From Nitrospiraceae bacterium (GTDB lineage Bacteria; Nitrospirota; Nitrospiria; Nitrospirales; UBA2166): 64,000 bases of DNA. Location: the NCBI GenBank assembly GCA_002726235.1, contig PBSN01000008.1, forward strand, positions 448,635 through 512,634, written 5' to 3'. The notes beneath the pieces were generated by a model. The model did no database searches and was not told the origin of the DNA. It saw only the letters and a program-made list of their open reading frames with translations. Each line of letters opens with the position of its first letter. The first letter of the stretch is position 1. The position numbers and the translations under genes are program-made. Shown here in pieces: positions 52,382-62,254 of this stretch.

Positions 52382-53113
52382 TTATTGCTTAACGCCGTCC
52401 TCTAGCTCGCGTCCAGTGAACTTCCGATAGGCAATGGGAAGCAACGCAAGTAGCGCAAGTAGCGCAAAAGCCCCCAGTACACGGGGAGATGCGATCTCAC
52501 TCAGTGAATCGATCATGCCAAGCTGTCGGCCCGCATTCGTATAGACAAAACTGGCTGGAAGAATCCCAATAGCCGTCGCAAAGACATACGTCGTGAGCCG
52601 AATTCGCGTTAGCCCGGAAACCATGTTCACCAAAAAAAAGGGGAAGAGCGGCACCAGACGCAAGATCAACAAATAGTTGAATGCATTCTTGGAGAATCCC
52701 CGTTGCAAAGGCCCAAGCCGATGACCAAACTTTTGTTCCACCCAATCGTGCAGAAGATACCGAGCCGCAAAAAATGCGAGGGTTGCTCCTGATGTTGCCG
52801 CAATATTCACAAAGAAAGCCCCCAAGACACTTCCAAAGAGCAACCCCGCACCCAATGTCAGAATGGTTGCTCCAGGAAGAGAAAGCGCTGTTTGAATGCA
52901 GTAAAGACACACGAATAGCAATGCCACTGCAGTGTAATGCGCTTCCGTATACGCGAGGAGTTGGTTGCGATGGCCCTTTAACGACTCGAGTGTCAAATAC
53001 TGCTGCAGGCCAAAGTAAAAGAAAACGCCAATTCCAGTCGCGACAAAAAGTAGCAACACAACCTTTCCAACTAGCGATTTTGAATACGAGAAACTAGTCA
53101 CTTCATTTTCCAA
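52382..53113 (-). CDS. TVP38/TMEM64 (VTT-domain) membrane protein
   Basis: A 243-residue integral membrane protein of the DedA-related TVP38 family. About six hydrophobic segments are visible, with the VTT core (LSLPGATILTLGAGLLFGSVLG) and the second-half motif RLVPLFPFFLVNMVSGLTRI. DedA/VTT proteins act as lipid scramblases or flippases in several organisms and affect membrane potential and drug sensitivity. The specific role here is unknown. It is a lone gene convergent with yajQ. Confidence 0.88.
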   Translation of the reverse strand: MENEVTSFSYSKSLVGKVVLLLFVATGIGVFFYFGLQQYLTLESLKGHRNQLLAYTEAHYTAVALLFVCLYCIQTALSLPGATILTLGAGLLFGSVLGAFFVNIAATSGATLAFFAARYLLHDWVEQKFGHRLGPLQRGFSKNAFNYLLILRLVPLFPFFLVNMVSGLTRIRLTTYVFATAIGILPASFVYTNAGRQLGMIDSLSEIASPRVLGAFALLALLALLPIAYRKFTGRELEDGVKQ

Positions 53114-53866
53114 TACTACAAAACATTGCAGATCTTACCTGAAAACCAACCCGACAAAATACAAGAAAAGGAGTGCTCAGCACGGCCCATCCCGCAATCC
53201 ACTAACGAACTTTTCACCCGAATCATTGTCTCGCATTTTCTCTTCCGCATTTCCATCGTACTGTACTCCGTATACGAAGCACAATATGCGGAAGTCCAAC
53301 ATGAGTGAAGAACATGATGCTTCCCGATGAAGATTGGGAAGCGTTTTATCACGCACCAGCCCCGCAGAGTCAATACGCATGTTGCAAGCCACCTTCAACC
53401 ACTACCTAAAGTCACATCAGTAAATAACAGAAACGTTTCTCTCATAGCACATTAACACTGACCTCCTCACGCGAAGCAACATCAATGCTCCTGTAGCATC
53501 GACGTATTGATACGTATCGCAAGAAAGCCGCACGAACACTTCTACTTTTCCTTAGCCCAATCTTCCAAAATCCTTAAACTCAAGCCACCGTGGGTAAAAT
53601 CTGAAACAGCAAGGTTCTGAAACATTCCTGCTTCTGAATGCCTTGTACCGTGTGATGACTCCAAGATATGCGTGATCTGCGCCATAGCTCTCAATGCAAA
53701 AAACAATCGAATTAAACGATTGTACCTGCAGTACGAGTTCCATGGAGCCCCAAGGAATGACTCTTTCAGAAATACAAGAGTGCTGGATAAGAAACACGAG
53801 GATCAAGCTGACGAAACGTCGCTATCAGCTTCTAATAGTAGCTATGAGATCAAACCGATTGTCTTG
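53114..53866. other. 750-base intergenic stretch without a supported gene
   Basis: Several short frames are open on both strands but none has a ribosome-binding site or family resemblance. A 47-codon minus-strand frame (starting about 53685) reads somewhat protein-like (MAQITHILESSHGTRHSEAG), but it is unsupported. The region follows the end of the alcohol dehydrogenase gene and may contain remnants of an older gene. Confidence 0.4.
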
Positions 53867-54823
53867 TCAATCACCGCGCATATCGAGAAGCACTTTTAGC
53901 ATCCCTGCTTGTCGACTTTGACTGAGCGCGTCGATAGCCTGACTCAGGGGAAAGATGTGCTCAATCAATGCAGTGAGATCGACATGACCGGACTCTAAAA
54001 GACGAATAGCTGCTACAAACGGGCCACAGCGTGAACCGACGATAGTCACCTCATCGACAACCAAGGATGTGAAGTCGATCTCGAGTGCCCCAGGGTAAGT
54101 GCTTTTCATCACCAGCGTCCCTGCGGGACGGACTGCATGCCGTGCAATTTTAAAGCCTTCCGAGTTTCCCGTACATTCAACGACGATATCGAATTGCGTA
54201 TCCGGCAATTGTTCGACATGATACAATTCCACGCGTTTGGGACACAGAATGAGCGTTCGCTTACTACGTCCAATACAGCTGAGTGCGCATCCCGTCAACA
54301 TCAGCGTCCGAAGGATAAGCTGGCCAAGTTTCCCGGAACCCACAACAAGAACACGGTCTTCAGAGGTGATATGGACTTGCTCAAGAATCTGAAGCGCTGC
54401 GGCAAGCGGCTCAATAAAGGTCGCGATCTCAGTTGAAACGGACTCAGGAACAACATAAAGATTTTCGATGGGAAGTGCTATATATTCAGCGAATGCACCA
54501 TTTCGATTGGTAATGCCCAACACTGTTCGATGTGGACAGTGCGATGTCCTCCTCTTTTGACAGACTAGACATCGTCGACATGCCACAACAATTTCACCTA
54601 CCACCCGTCGTCCAGCGACAGATTCTGGTCCTTCTTCAACCACACCAACAAACTCGTGTCCAATTACGCCCACATAGGGAAACATCCCGGAAATCAATCC
54701 ATGATCGGTGCTACAGATACCTGCACACAGCACCCGAATGATCGCCTCATTCTCTCCTCCGATTGGGTGAGGCAGGTCGTCGCGGAGAGATACGATGCCA
54801 TCTTCTAGCCATACTCCATTCAT
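53867..54823 (-). CDS. Zinc-dependent alcohol dehydrogenase (MDR family)
   Basis: A 318-residue medium-chain dehydrogenase. The catalytic-zinc region has CAGICSTDH and GHEFVGVVEEG; the structural zinc site has four cysteines, CRRCLVCQKRRTSHC (spacing 2-2-7). A Rossmann VVGSGKLGQL segment follows. Substrates of this subgroup (threonine, polyols, other alcohols) cannot be told apart. The start overlaps the stop of the dicarboxylate symporter gene by 4 bp. It is the last gene of the RlmD-symporter-ADH unit. Confidence 0.87.
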   Translation of the reverse strand: MNGVWLEDGIVSLRDDLPHPIGGENEAIIRVLCAGICSTDHGLISGMFPYVGVIGHEFVGVVEEGPESVAGRRVVGEIVVACRRCLVCQKRRTSHCPHRTVLGITNRNGAFAEYIALPIENLYVVPESVSTEIATFIEPLAAALQILEQVHITSEDRVLVVGSGKLGQLILRTLMLTGCALSCIGRSKRTLILCPKRVELYHVEQLPDTQFDIVVECTGNSEGFKIARHAVRPAGTLVMKSTYPGALEIDFTSLVVDEVTIVGSRCGPFVAAIRLLESGHVDLTALIEHIFPLSQAIDALSQSRQAGMLKVLLDMRGD

Positions 54824-56127
54824 ATTTCTTCACCGTTGCTGTCGGGTGGATTCAGACCGTTTTCCATCGAGGCAACTACAGTTGCGACCGTGGCGTCACC
54901 CGTCACATTCACTGCGGTGCGACACATATCCAAGATCCGATCGACGCCGAGGACAAGCGCAATCCCGGCTGTTGGAACTCCAACTGCCTCAAGAATAATG
55001 ACCAAAATGATGAGGCCTGCCCCAGGAACGGCAGCTGCACCAATTGATGCAAATACGGCGGTGAGAAGAATCTGCAATTGCGCTCCAATGTCCAAGCTCA
55101 TGCCAATGGCCTGAGCAATGAATACAGCTGCAACAGCTTGGTACAATGCCGTTCCATCCATATTGATGGTGGCACCGAGTGGCAGAACAAAGGACGAGAC
55201 TTCCTTGGAAACGCCAACCCTCTTCTGACAGACTTCCATGGTGACGGGGAGAGTTGCACCGCTCGAACTCGTCGAAAATGCCAGAAGTTGGGCAGGGGAA
55301 ATGGCATGAAAGAAATTCAAGATGGAGATCGATGTGAACACTTTGAGAAGCAACGGGTAGGTAATCACTGCATGGAAAACAAGGCCTCCAATGACCACAA
55401 AGCAATAAAACCCAAGTGCTCCTAAAAGCTTGACAGCCGCGCCAATATCATCCGAGGCAACCTCATTGATCGTCTTGGCGATCAGCCCAAACACCCCAAT
55501 AGGCGCCATGATCATAATCATCTGAACAATCTTGATGACCACTGTTGTGAGGCTTGCAAACACATCAATCAGCGGCTTTGCTTGCTTCTGAGGAGTCATG
55601 ACTAACGCGAGGCCGAACAAAAGTGAGAACACCACGACCTTCAGCATATTCCGATTATCACCCGCAGCGCCAACAATATTGGTTGGAATTATGTCGACGA
55701 AAATTTGTAACGGGCCACGAGACTTGGCCTCCTCAGCCTGATCCATTCCAGATACAGCATCCGCCTGATAGGTTGTCTGCAACTGCTGCTGCAAAACGTG
55801 AGGAACAGCCTTGCCTGGCTGAAGAATATTCACCATTAGCAAGCCAATGGTAATAGCAAATGCCGTTGTTCCGATATAAATTACGAGGGTTTTTCCACCA
55901 ATTCGTGAAAGCTTTCGTATATCCGACAGCGATGCAACGCCGGTAATGATTGATCCAACGATGAGCGGAACAGCGATGACCTTCAGCAGATTCAGAAAAA
56001 TATCACCGAAGGGGGCCACCCAGTTCGAGGTAAATTGGCTCCAGCCTGCTGTCGCTGAGACAAGGCCATAGATAACACCCAAACCCATTCCGATGAGAAT
56101 CTGCCAATGTAAGGAAACCTTTTTCAC
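54820..56127 (-). CDS. Dicarboxylate/amino acid:cation symporter (DAACS/GltP family)
   Basis: A 435-residue inner-membrane Na+ or H+ symporter. The N-terminal segment WQILIGMGLGVIYGL is typical, and the serine-rich reentrant loop reads FSTSSSGATLPVTM. NMDGTALYQ and the C-terminal VGVPTAGIALVLGVDRILDMCRTAVNVTGD are strong DAACS motifs. The start is GTG 56127, overlapping the rlmD stop as GTGA, so it is tightly coupled. Dicarboxylates such as succinate or aspartate/glutamate are the likely substrates. An upstream frame extends further but lacks the family N-terminus. Confidence 0.95.
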   Translation of the reverse strand: MKKVSLHWQILIGMGLGVIYGLVSATAGWSQFTSNWVAPFGDIFLNLLKVIAVPLIVGSIITGVASLSDIRKLSRIGGKTLVIYIGTTAFAITIGLLMVNILQPGKAVPHVLQQQLQTTYQADAVSGMDQAEEAKSRGPLQIFVDIIPTNIVGAAGDNRNMLKVVVFSLLFGLALVMTPQKQAKPLIDVFASLTTVVIKIVQMIMIMAPIGVFGLIAKTINEVASDDIGAAVKLLGALGFYCFVVIGGLVFHAVITYPLLLKVFTSISILNFFHAISPAQLLAFSTSSSGATLPVTMEVCQKRVGVSKEVSSFVLPLGATINMDGTALYQAVAAVFIAQAIGMSLDIGAQLQILLTAVFASIGAAAVPGAGLIILVIILEAVGVPTAGIALVLGVDRILDMCRTAVNVTGDATVATVVASMENGLNPPDSNGEEI

Positions 56128-57422
56128 AGTGTGAACACGCGATCTACAATCGCGACACATTCGATGTGTTGGGTGTGGGGAAACATGTCGAGAAGTTGCA
56201 CTTCGGTCAATTTGAATCCGCAATTTACTAGTCGCCGTAAATCGCGAGCAAGAGTTGCTGGGTCGCAGGATACATAAATAATCCGATATGCTGGAGATGC
56301 AACTAGTGAACCAAGCACTTCTGGTGGAAGGCCTCGACGCGGCGGATCAACAATCACTACATCAGGTGAAAAATCACGCCTTGGCAATACATCCTCGACA
56401 CGCGCAATCATCCACTCTACATTTGACAACCCCATCAAATTCACACCCGCATCGGTTGCTGCTGACGGAGACTCTTCAATAGCAAATACTTCACTCACAT
56501 GTGCAGCAAGATGTGAGGCAAAGACACCCACTCCCGCATAGGCATCAACGACAACACGTGGGCTCACCTCGTTAACCTTATCGATAACGTACCCAAGAAG
56601 CCGCTCTGCCTGTATGGTATTCACTTGAAAAAATGCTGCGACTGAAATCTGATAACGGCGTCCTAGTAAAGTCTCTCGCACAATCTTCTGACCACTTTCG
56701 AGTGACGGATTCGTGGCATTGTCACGCCACGCTAATCGGGGATGGATCAGCACATCCCCCGTGTTCTGGCCAACCCGCATGACTAGTTGTTTGGTCCCCG
56801 TCGTCGCATCTTGAACCATTCCAAGCGCCTGATTGATCTGATCACACGCAATGTCACATTGATCGACACGCAACAATTGATGGGTTCCTTGCTGCATCAA
56901 CCCCACCTGTCCCTTGCGCCACACCGTGAACCTCATATGATTTCGATAATTCCATGGCATTTCCATCCCAATTGCAGGAGGGAAGGTTAGCTCATGATCA
57001 TCCGAGAATCGACCGACCCGTATCAGTTGATCCCGCACAATCTGTGTTTTGATCCGTAATTGCTCATCATATTCCACATGCTGAAGCTGGCACCCTCCAC
57101 ACCGCCCAAAATACTGGCACCGAGGCTTGACACGAAATGAAGACGGTCGTAGCACGCGAACTGTACGCGCTTCAAAATACTGTGTGTGCGTTTCCGTGAC
57201 TTCGGCCACCACCTGTTCACCTGGAATAGCATACGAGACAAACACTACCCGACCATCGGGGGCCCGGCCCATAGCTTTACCACCCGCCACAATGCCGGTA
57301 AGTGCAACTTCAAGCATTGCTGGTGGACGATCATTAGCGAAATGATTCCTTCGCTTGTGTCGACTAGACGCTGACTTTATTCGGCTTCCCTCTGGCATCT
57401 TGCGCATCAAAATCCCAAACAC
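56124..57422 (-). CDS. TrmA/RlmD-family 23S rRNA (uracil-5-)-methyltransferase
   Basis: RumA-type methyltransferase of 432 residues. An N-terminal TRAM domain (LTGIVAGGKAMGR...) is followed by an iron-sulfur cluster region with Cys102, Cys108 and Cys111 (CQYFGRCGGC) and a further Cys in VDQCDIAC. The SAM-dependent domain contains VVVDAYAGVGVFA, the VDPPRRGL loop and VSCDPATLARD with the catalytic Cys. The E. coli RlmD enzyme methylates U1939; the exact position is not predicted here. The start GTG 57422 has GGAG seven bases upstream; ATGs at 57407 and 57317 are alternatives. It leads a three-gene overlapped unit. Confidence 0.92.
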   Translation of the reverse strand: MFGILMRKMPEGSRIKSASSRHKRRNHFANDRPPAMLEVALTGIVAGGKAMGRAPDGRVVFVSYAIPGEQVVAEVTETHTQYFEARTVRVLRPSSFRVKPRCQYFGRCGGCQLQHVEYDEQLRIKTQIVRDQLIRVGRFSDDHELTFPPAIGMEMPWNYRNHMRFTVWRKGQVGLMQQGTHQLLRVDQCDIACDQINQALGMVQDATTGTKQLVMRVGQNTGDVLIHPRLAWRDNATNPSLESGQKIVRETLLGRRYQISVAAFFQVNTIQAERLLGYVIDKVNEVSPRVVVDAYAGVGVFASHLAAHVSEVFAIEESPSAATDAGVNLMGLSNVEWMIARVEDVLPRRDFSPDVVIVDPPRRGLPPEVLGSLVASPAYRIIYVSCDPATLARDLRRLVNCGFKLTEVQLLDMFPHTQHIECVAIVDRVFTL

Positions 57423-57566
57423 AAATCGTCTCCGCAGAAGAAGGCTTTAGAAACAATCACGTCATATATACCATATGGAGCATTCCTTACCGCACTTACA
57501 TTCATCATAACGATACTCTTTGACTACCCATACTTTACGACTCTCCCGCGATTGTACGAACATATG

Positions 57567-57595
57567 TTGACAAGATAGGCAAGGTGGAATATTCA
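57567..57595 (+). promoter_or_regulatory. Weak candidate promoter upstream of the LolA-like gene
   Basis: A perfect TTGACA at 57567-57572 and a poor -10 (TATTCA, 57590-57595) are separated by 17 bases, about 110 bases before the ATG. The -10 match is only partial, so this is a weak candidate. Confidence 0.25.
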
Positions 57596-57703
57596 ATACT
57601 GAACATATCTTCACCAGGGTCACGGAAGGGAGACTCGAGATATATAATATGCCAGCACGTAAACAGCTGGAAGTGTGCAATAGTGAATATAAGGAGATGC
57701 GCT

Positions 57704-58516
57704 ATGATCGTTCAGCGATATATCATGTTCTTCACCCTCCTCGGAATTTTCGCGCCGGCAGTCACCATTGCTATTGCTGCTCCGCCACCAGGAGCGACAC
57801 CGGAAGAACAAGGCCAGCATGTCTTCGTTGCACGCGACACAATGGACACTGGCTATACTGACGCGATGACAACATTGTCTATGACATTGTTCAATGCCGC
57901 TGGACAGAAGAGCACTAGAAAAATGCTGACCCACTATCTTGAGGTCCAGAACAACGGAGACAAAACCATCATCACCTTCAAATTCCCACGCGACATCAAG
58001 GGAACCGGCTTATTGACCTTCGAACACGTCGAAAAGGCTGATGATCAATGGCTCTACCTCCCAGCCCTTAAGCGAGTCAAGCGAATTGTGTCGAAAAACA
58101 AAAGCGGTAGCTTTGTCGGCTCTGAATTCAGCTATGAAGACATCTCCTCAACAAAACCTGAGAAATATACCTACTCCTACAAACGTGAAGATGAACACCA
58201 AGGCATCAAGGTCTGGATCATTGAGCGATATCCCAAGGATCCGAACTCAGGGTACACGAAGATCATATCCTGGATTGACCAGTCGAACTTTCAGCTAGTC
58301 AAGCAGGAGTACTTTGACCGAAAAGGAAGCCCATTGAAATTCTCACTTGACAACGGGAATACTCTATACCTTGGAAAGTTCTGGCGACCATCTGAAATCA
58401 TCATGGAGAACCTTCAGACTCAGAAAAAGACTACCTTAACCTTTACCGATTGGGCATTCCAACAAGACCAAGAAGCCTCGTTTTTTTCAAAACGCTCCCT
58501 TGAGCGACAGCGATAA
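57704..58516 (+). CDS. LolA-like outer-membrane lipoprotein-sorting protein
   Basis: A 270-residue exported protein with a signal peptide about residues 1-24. Its core belongs to the LolA-like 'outer membrane lipoprotein-sorting' group: FKFPRDIKGTGLLTFEHVEKAD, LYLPALKRVKRIVSKNKSGSFVGSEFSYEDIS and VKQEYFDRKGSPLKF. Such proteins bind lipidic cargo in the periplasm and often lie beside RND/MMPL transporters. ATG 57704 follows AAGGAG seven bases upstream. It is followed after about 105 bp by the beta-barrel protein gene on the same strand, and the two may form an export or lipid-transfer pair. Confidence 0.85.
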   Translation: MIVQRYIMFFTLLGIFAPAVTIAIAAPPPGATPEEQGQHVFVARDTMDTGYTDAMTTLSMTLFNAAGQKSTRKMLTHYLEVQNNGDKTIITFKFPRDIKGTGLLTFEHVEKADDQWLYLPALKRVKRIVSKNKSGSFVGSEFSYEDISSTKPEKYTYSYKREDEHQGIKVWIIERYPKDPNSGYTKIISWIDQSNFQLVKQEYFDRKGSPLKFSLDNGNTLYLGKFWRPSEIIMENLQTQKKTTLTFTDWAFQQDQEASFFSKRSLERQR

Positions 58517-58622
58517 TCTGTCATAGATTACGACGGATTAGCACCTTTCATGATTAGGCTCTGACAGGACGTGCTAAAAGTCTGCCAAAGTTTTTTCAAG
58601 ACCTACTGGTTCCTCTGACGTC

Positions 58623-59903
58623 ATGACTACGGTCACAAGGCTGATAAGCTGCATCTCGTTCCAGTTCATCGTGCTTCTCGTATCCTCTACAACAGGATTG
58701 GCTCTTGAAGAGGATCTCAAAGTTACCTCCACCACCCATGTCTCCGTATTTCCACAATCTGGAGAAGGAGATCAACAAGACGCGTTCGCTTCCACCGAAC
58801 TGAAGCCAGACCTTGCATTAACCTTTGATGAGTCGTGGCAAGCCATTATCGCACCTCGATTTCGCTTTGGCCTTACCGATCCTGAATACGACCTCCTGTC
58901 ACTCGATGACCTTTATGCAGAATATGTCTCCGATCGATTTGAAGTTCGCGTAGGATATCAGACCCACTTCTGGGGAGCTGCCGAGTCTGCCAATATCATC
59001 GATACTCTCAACCAGAAAGACTTTGCTGTCGACTTCTTTGATCCGAAGGAAAACAAATTTGGCGAACCCGCTGTCCGACTACGCCTTGCCTTCGGTGAGA
59101 ACCAATTTGACATATACCATTTTAGTTATTTCACACCAGCCTCTCTCCCAAATAAAGTGAACCGCTTTAACTTCTTCGATGGGCAACTCGACTTCTCTGA
59201 TGATCCGATCTATACCCATGGGGACGAACGCCTTCGCCAACAGGTTGCTTTGCGCTGGGATCGAACCATTGGATCAGCCGATATCGGGATCTCATATTTC
59301 AACGGGTATGAGAAATTCCCCGTCATTCATGTTAGGCCTGGAGCCGTCGAAGCCGACACCCTTTACTACGAGATGCAGCAGTTTAGCTGGGATCTTCAGA
59401 TGCCCGTGGGAAACTGGCTTCTCAAAGGCGAAGCGTTATTTCAGGATACGTCTTTGGGAGGCACATTTATAGCAGATTCCGTGACATCAGGAGGGCAAGT
59501 GCTTCGGAGAAACCTGGTCCCGAAAAATCATACCGCTTTTGTCGGCGGTTTTGAATATACTTTCTATGGCGTAATCGGCCAAAGCGACATCGGGCTTATC
59601 GGAGAGTATCTCTATGACTCTGAACAACGACTTGATGCGGTTGCATTTCGCCCATTTCAAAACGATGCATTCGGTGGGATACGATGGGCTCAAAACAATG
59701 CCGGCGACGGGGAACTGCTGATCGGAGGGATTGTCGACGTGAGGAATCAAACACAAGTGTGGCGAGCAGAATATTCGGAACGGTTTTTTGACCGTCTCAT
59801 CCTCACCGCCAATTACGATCATATCAACGCTGCACCAGACGACCCCGTCGCGATTTTCGACAACGATAATCGTCTCGCAATTGAACTGTCATATAGCTAC
59901 TAA
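58623..59903 (+). CDS. Outer-membrane beta-barrel protein (DUF1302-like)
   Basis: A 426-residue exported protein, with signal peptide about residues 1-27, rich in amphipathic strands ending in aromatic residues, closing with LAIELSYSY. Features include LDDLYAEYVSDRFEVRVGYQTHFWG, VRLRLAFGENQFDIYHFSYF and WRAEYSERFFDRLILTANYDH. This fits a porin-like beta-barrel of the DUF1302-type found beside LolA-like proteins and RND transporters. The transported substance is unknown. No strong ribosome-binding site precedes the ATG. Confidence 0.78.
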   Translation: MTTVTRLISCISFQFIVLLVSSTTGLALEEDLKVTSTTHVSVFPQSGEGDQQDAFASTELKPDLALTFDESWQAIIAPRFRFGLTDPEYDLLSLDDLYAEYVSDRFEVRVGYQTHFWGAAESANIIDTLNQKDFAVDFFDPKENKFGEPAVRLRLAFGENQFDIYHFSYFTPASLPNKVNRFNFFDGQLDFSDDPIYTHGDERLRQQVALRWDRTIGSADIGISYFNGYEKFPVIHVRPGAVEADTLYYEMQQFSWDLQMPVGNWLLKGEALFQDTSLGGTFIADSVTSGGQVLRRNLVPKNHTAFVGGFEYTFYGVIGQSDIGLIGEYLYDSEQRLDAVAFRPFQNDAFGGIRWAQNNAGDGELLIGGIVDVRNQTQVWRAEYSERFFDRLILTANYDHINAAPDDPVAIFDNDNRLAIELSYSY

Positions 59904-59990
59904 AATCCCCTCAATCCTAGATATTCATGATTGACGCTCCAAGCATATCTTGGGTTTCACTCTACACATTCCTTACTACGCAATCCTCGC

Positions 59991-60018
59991 TTGATTCCTA
60001 GAGCAAAGCCGCTACAAT
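59991..60018 (+). promoter_or_regulatory. Candidate sigma-70-type promoter of the second htrA gene
   Basis: TTGATT (59991-59996) and TACAAT (60013-60018) are separated by 16 bases and lie 31 bases before ATG 60050. Both boxes match the consensus in five of six positions or close to that, so this is a good housekeeping-type promoter candidate. Confidence 0.5.
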
Positions 60019-60049
60019 TGATCGTCATCTGCATAGACTGCTAGAAGAT

Positions 60050-61558
60050 ATGAACACACGCATAAGTCAAATCGCCTATACCCCTCTAATGTGCGTTGTC
60101 CTCATCGGGATTGCCGCATTGCTTGTTCAGTGCTCGGATCAACCCGTTGAAATTTCGCCTGCTCCATTCGTACAAGAAACCCCTCCCCCTAATGATGTCA
60201 CAGTGACTTCAGCACCAATTGTTCCCGGAACCAACCTCGCTGCGGCCAATGAAACATTTATCCGCGTAGCAAAAGCAGCACGCCCAGCCGTAGTCACTAT
60301 CGTATCGGTGACAACGGCATCAGGGAACACCCCGCCAACGTCCCAATTTTTCAATGATCCGTTTTTTCGCCGTTTTTTTGGCGATGAATTCGGACGACAT
60401 CAGCAGCCACAGGAACGACGGCAACAGGGTATGGGGTCAGGCGTAATTGTCAGTTCGAACGGATATATCCTCACAAACAACCATGTCATCGACCAAGCCG
60501 ACGAAATTCGAGTACTGTTCGGAGATAAACGAGAATTTCAAGGCACATTAATTGGCACCGATCCCAAGACCGACATCGCCATCCTAAAAATTGACGCCAC
60601 AGACCTTCCCAGCCTACCGTGGGGCAATTCAGATCAGCTTCAAGTTGGCGAAATGGTCTTGGCCGTTGGAAATCCGTTTGGCCACCTGAATCAAACTGTT
60701 ACCATGGGAATTATCAGTGCGGTGGGACGTGCCAACATGGGCATCGTCGATTATGAAGACTTTATCCAAACTGACGCCGCTATTAACCCAGGTAACTCCG
60801 GTGGTGCCTTAGTCAATTTGAGCGGGGAACTTATTGGAATCAACACAGCCATTTTCAGTCGCAGTGGGGGATACATGGGGATTGGCTTTGCAATTCCAAG
60901 TCGAATGGCTAAGGCTGTGATGACCAGCCTGATCGAACATGGCGAGGTCATCCGAGGATGGCTCGGTGTGTCCATTCAAGATTTGAATCCAACGCTTGCG
61001 GAGCAGTTTAGCGCGCCAGATACCAAAGGAGTTTTGGTCGGAGACGTCATCGAAAACAGTCCTGCTGATGAGGCTGAACTTCAACGTGGCGACATCATTC
61101 GACAATATCATGGCAACGTCATCGATGACGCTGCTCACCTTCGCTCACTGGTTGCAGAAACTTCACCAAAAACCTCAGTCCATCTGATCATTCTGCGGAA
61201 TGGACAATCGCAAACGGTAGTCGTTAATATTGGAACGCTACCCAAAGACCTCACAGCACTCAGCCCCACTCAAAGGACACAAGAGACGCATCCTCTTTCT
61301 GCTATCACAGTCGCTCCCGTACCACCCGAGCATACCCGGGGAAATATTGGTGTCATAGTGCGAGACGTGACACAAGGAAGTCCCGCTCAGAGAGCGGGAT
61401 TGAGGCAAGGCGATATTCTGCTTGAGATTAATCGCGAGAAAATTTTAGACGTCCTCTCATTTAAGCAGCTGGCGAGCAGACTTGATCATCAGAAGCCAAT
61501 TTTGGTGTTGCTCCGTCGTGGCAACACGACACTTTTTATGACCATCAGTCCGAACTAA
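60050..61558 (+). CDS. HtrA/Do-family serine protease (second paralogue)
   Basis: A complete 502-residue periplasmic protease/chaperone. It has a hydrophobic N-terminal segment (residues 12-27, ending in a Cys28 that is only a poor lipobox) and a Pro-rich linker with FFRRFF. The protease domain carries His145 (NNHV), Asp175 (KTDIAI) and Ser250 (GNSGG). Two PDZ domains follow, about 305-400 and 425-500. It differs from the truncated copy at the left edge by its extended N-terminus. It sits after the LolA-like and beta-barrel genes and before hsp20, which suggests an envelope-stress theme. Confidence 0.95.
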   Translation: MNTRISQIAYTPLMCVVLIGIAALLVQCSDQPVEISPAPFVQETPPPNDVTVTSAPIVPGTNLAAANETFIRVAKAARPAVVTIVSVTTASGNTPPTSQFFNDPFFRRFFGDEFGRHQQPQERRQQGMGSGVIVSSNGYILTNNHVIDQADEIRVLFGDKREFQGTLIGTDPKTDIAILKIDATDLPSLPWGNSDQLQVGEMVLAVGNPFGHLNQTVTMGIISAVGRANMGIVDYEDFIQTDAAINPGNSGGALVNLSGELIGINTAIFSRSGGYMGIGFAIPSRMAKAVMTSLIEHGEVIRGWLGVSIQDLNPTLAEQFSAPDTKGVLVGDVIENSPADEAELQRGDIIRQYHGNVIDDAAHLRSLVAETSPKTSVHLIILRNGQSQTVVVNIGTLPKDLTALSPTQRTQETHPLSAITVAPVPPEHTRGNIGVIVRDVTQGSPAQRAGLRQGDILLEINREKILDVLSFKQLASRLDHQKPILVLLRRGNTTLFMTISPN

Positions 61559-61804
61559 CCTCACTGAACTGTTTTTCGCACATCTGCTCCATCCCCTCTT
61601 TTCCATCTTAGTATCACGGCGCGTTTTTTCTGACAAAGTGATACAAAAACTTCCCCGCCAACACACCGAAAACAGATAACGCCACTTGACCTTCGAAAAT
61701 TCAGACTTATTGTTCAATCATCGATCATGCATGACGATACCTTGAAAACAATACACTCACTTCAGGGCAACAGCGTGGTGCTCTGAGTACACGGGAGGAA
61801 TATC

Positions 61805-62251
61805 ATGATTTTGACGAGATGGAACGCAAATGCTGACGTTGAACAATTATTGCAAACAGTATTCGATGACTCATACGGTACATGGGATCGATGTGACGCA
61901 CCATCAACATGGTCCCCGCACATGAACGTGCATGAAAACGGTGAGAACTTCTATGTCGAAGCTGTAATGCCTGGTCTCAACATGAATGATATTGAGATCA
62001 CGACGCATAAACAGGTACTCACGATTAGAGGCGAGCGAAAAACCAAAGACCACGACCCCAATACCTATACGATACATCTCCAAAATATCGTTCCTGGAAC
62101 CTTCTCTCGCTCTCTACGGCTTCCTGAGTACATCAATACAGATTCAGGATCCGCACAGTACGAACAGGGGATCCTCAGGCTGGCATTTCAAAAAAAAGAA
62201 GACGTCAGGCCAAAACCGATTGCCATTACATCCAATCGCAACCCGGCCTAA
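61805..62251 (+). CDS. Small heat-shock protein (Hsp20/alpha-crystallin)
   Basis: A 148-residue ATP-independent chaperone holding unfolded proteins. The alpha-crystallin domain spans about residues 38-140, with NVHENGENFYVEAVMPGLNMNDIEI, RGERKTKDHD and the late GIL motif (YEQGILRLAF), then KPKP-like PIAI. The start ATG 61805 follows a GGGAGGAATATC site. A partial sigma-32-like -35 (CTTGAAA, 61741) is upstream, without a good -10. It faces the RND gene, with the hairpin at 62255-62302 between them. Confidence 0.94.
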   Translation: MILTRWNANADVEQLLQTVFDDSYGTWDRCDAPSTWSPHMNVHENGENFYVEAVMPGLNMNDIEITTHKQVLTIRGERKTKDHDPNTYTIHLQNIVPGTFSRSLRLPEYINTDSGSAQYEQGILRLAFQKKEDVRPKPIAITSNRNPA

Positions 62252-62254
62252 GTC

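Noticed and set aside
53552-53806. Minus-strand 84-codon frame after the alcohol dehydrogenase, with a creatininase-like IPWGSMEL start
   Set aside because: Only a few residues recall creatininase; no ligand pattern, signal or strong ribosome-binding site; a chance frame is more likely.
61741-61775. sigma-32-type promoter upstream of hsp20
   Set aside because: CTTGAAA matches a -35, but no CCCCAT-like -10 follows at the right spacing.
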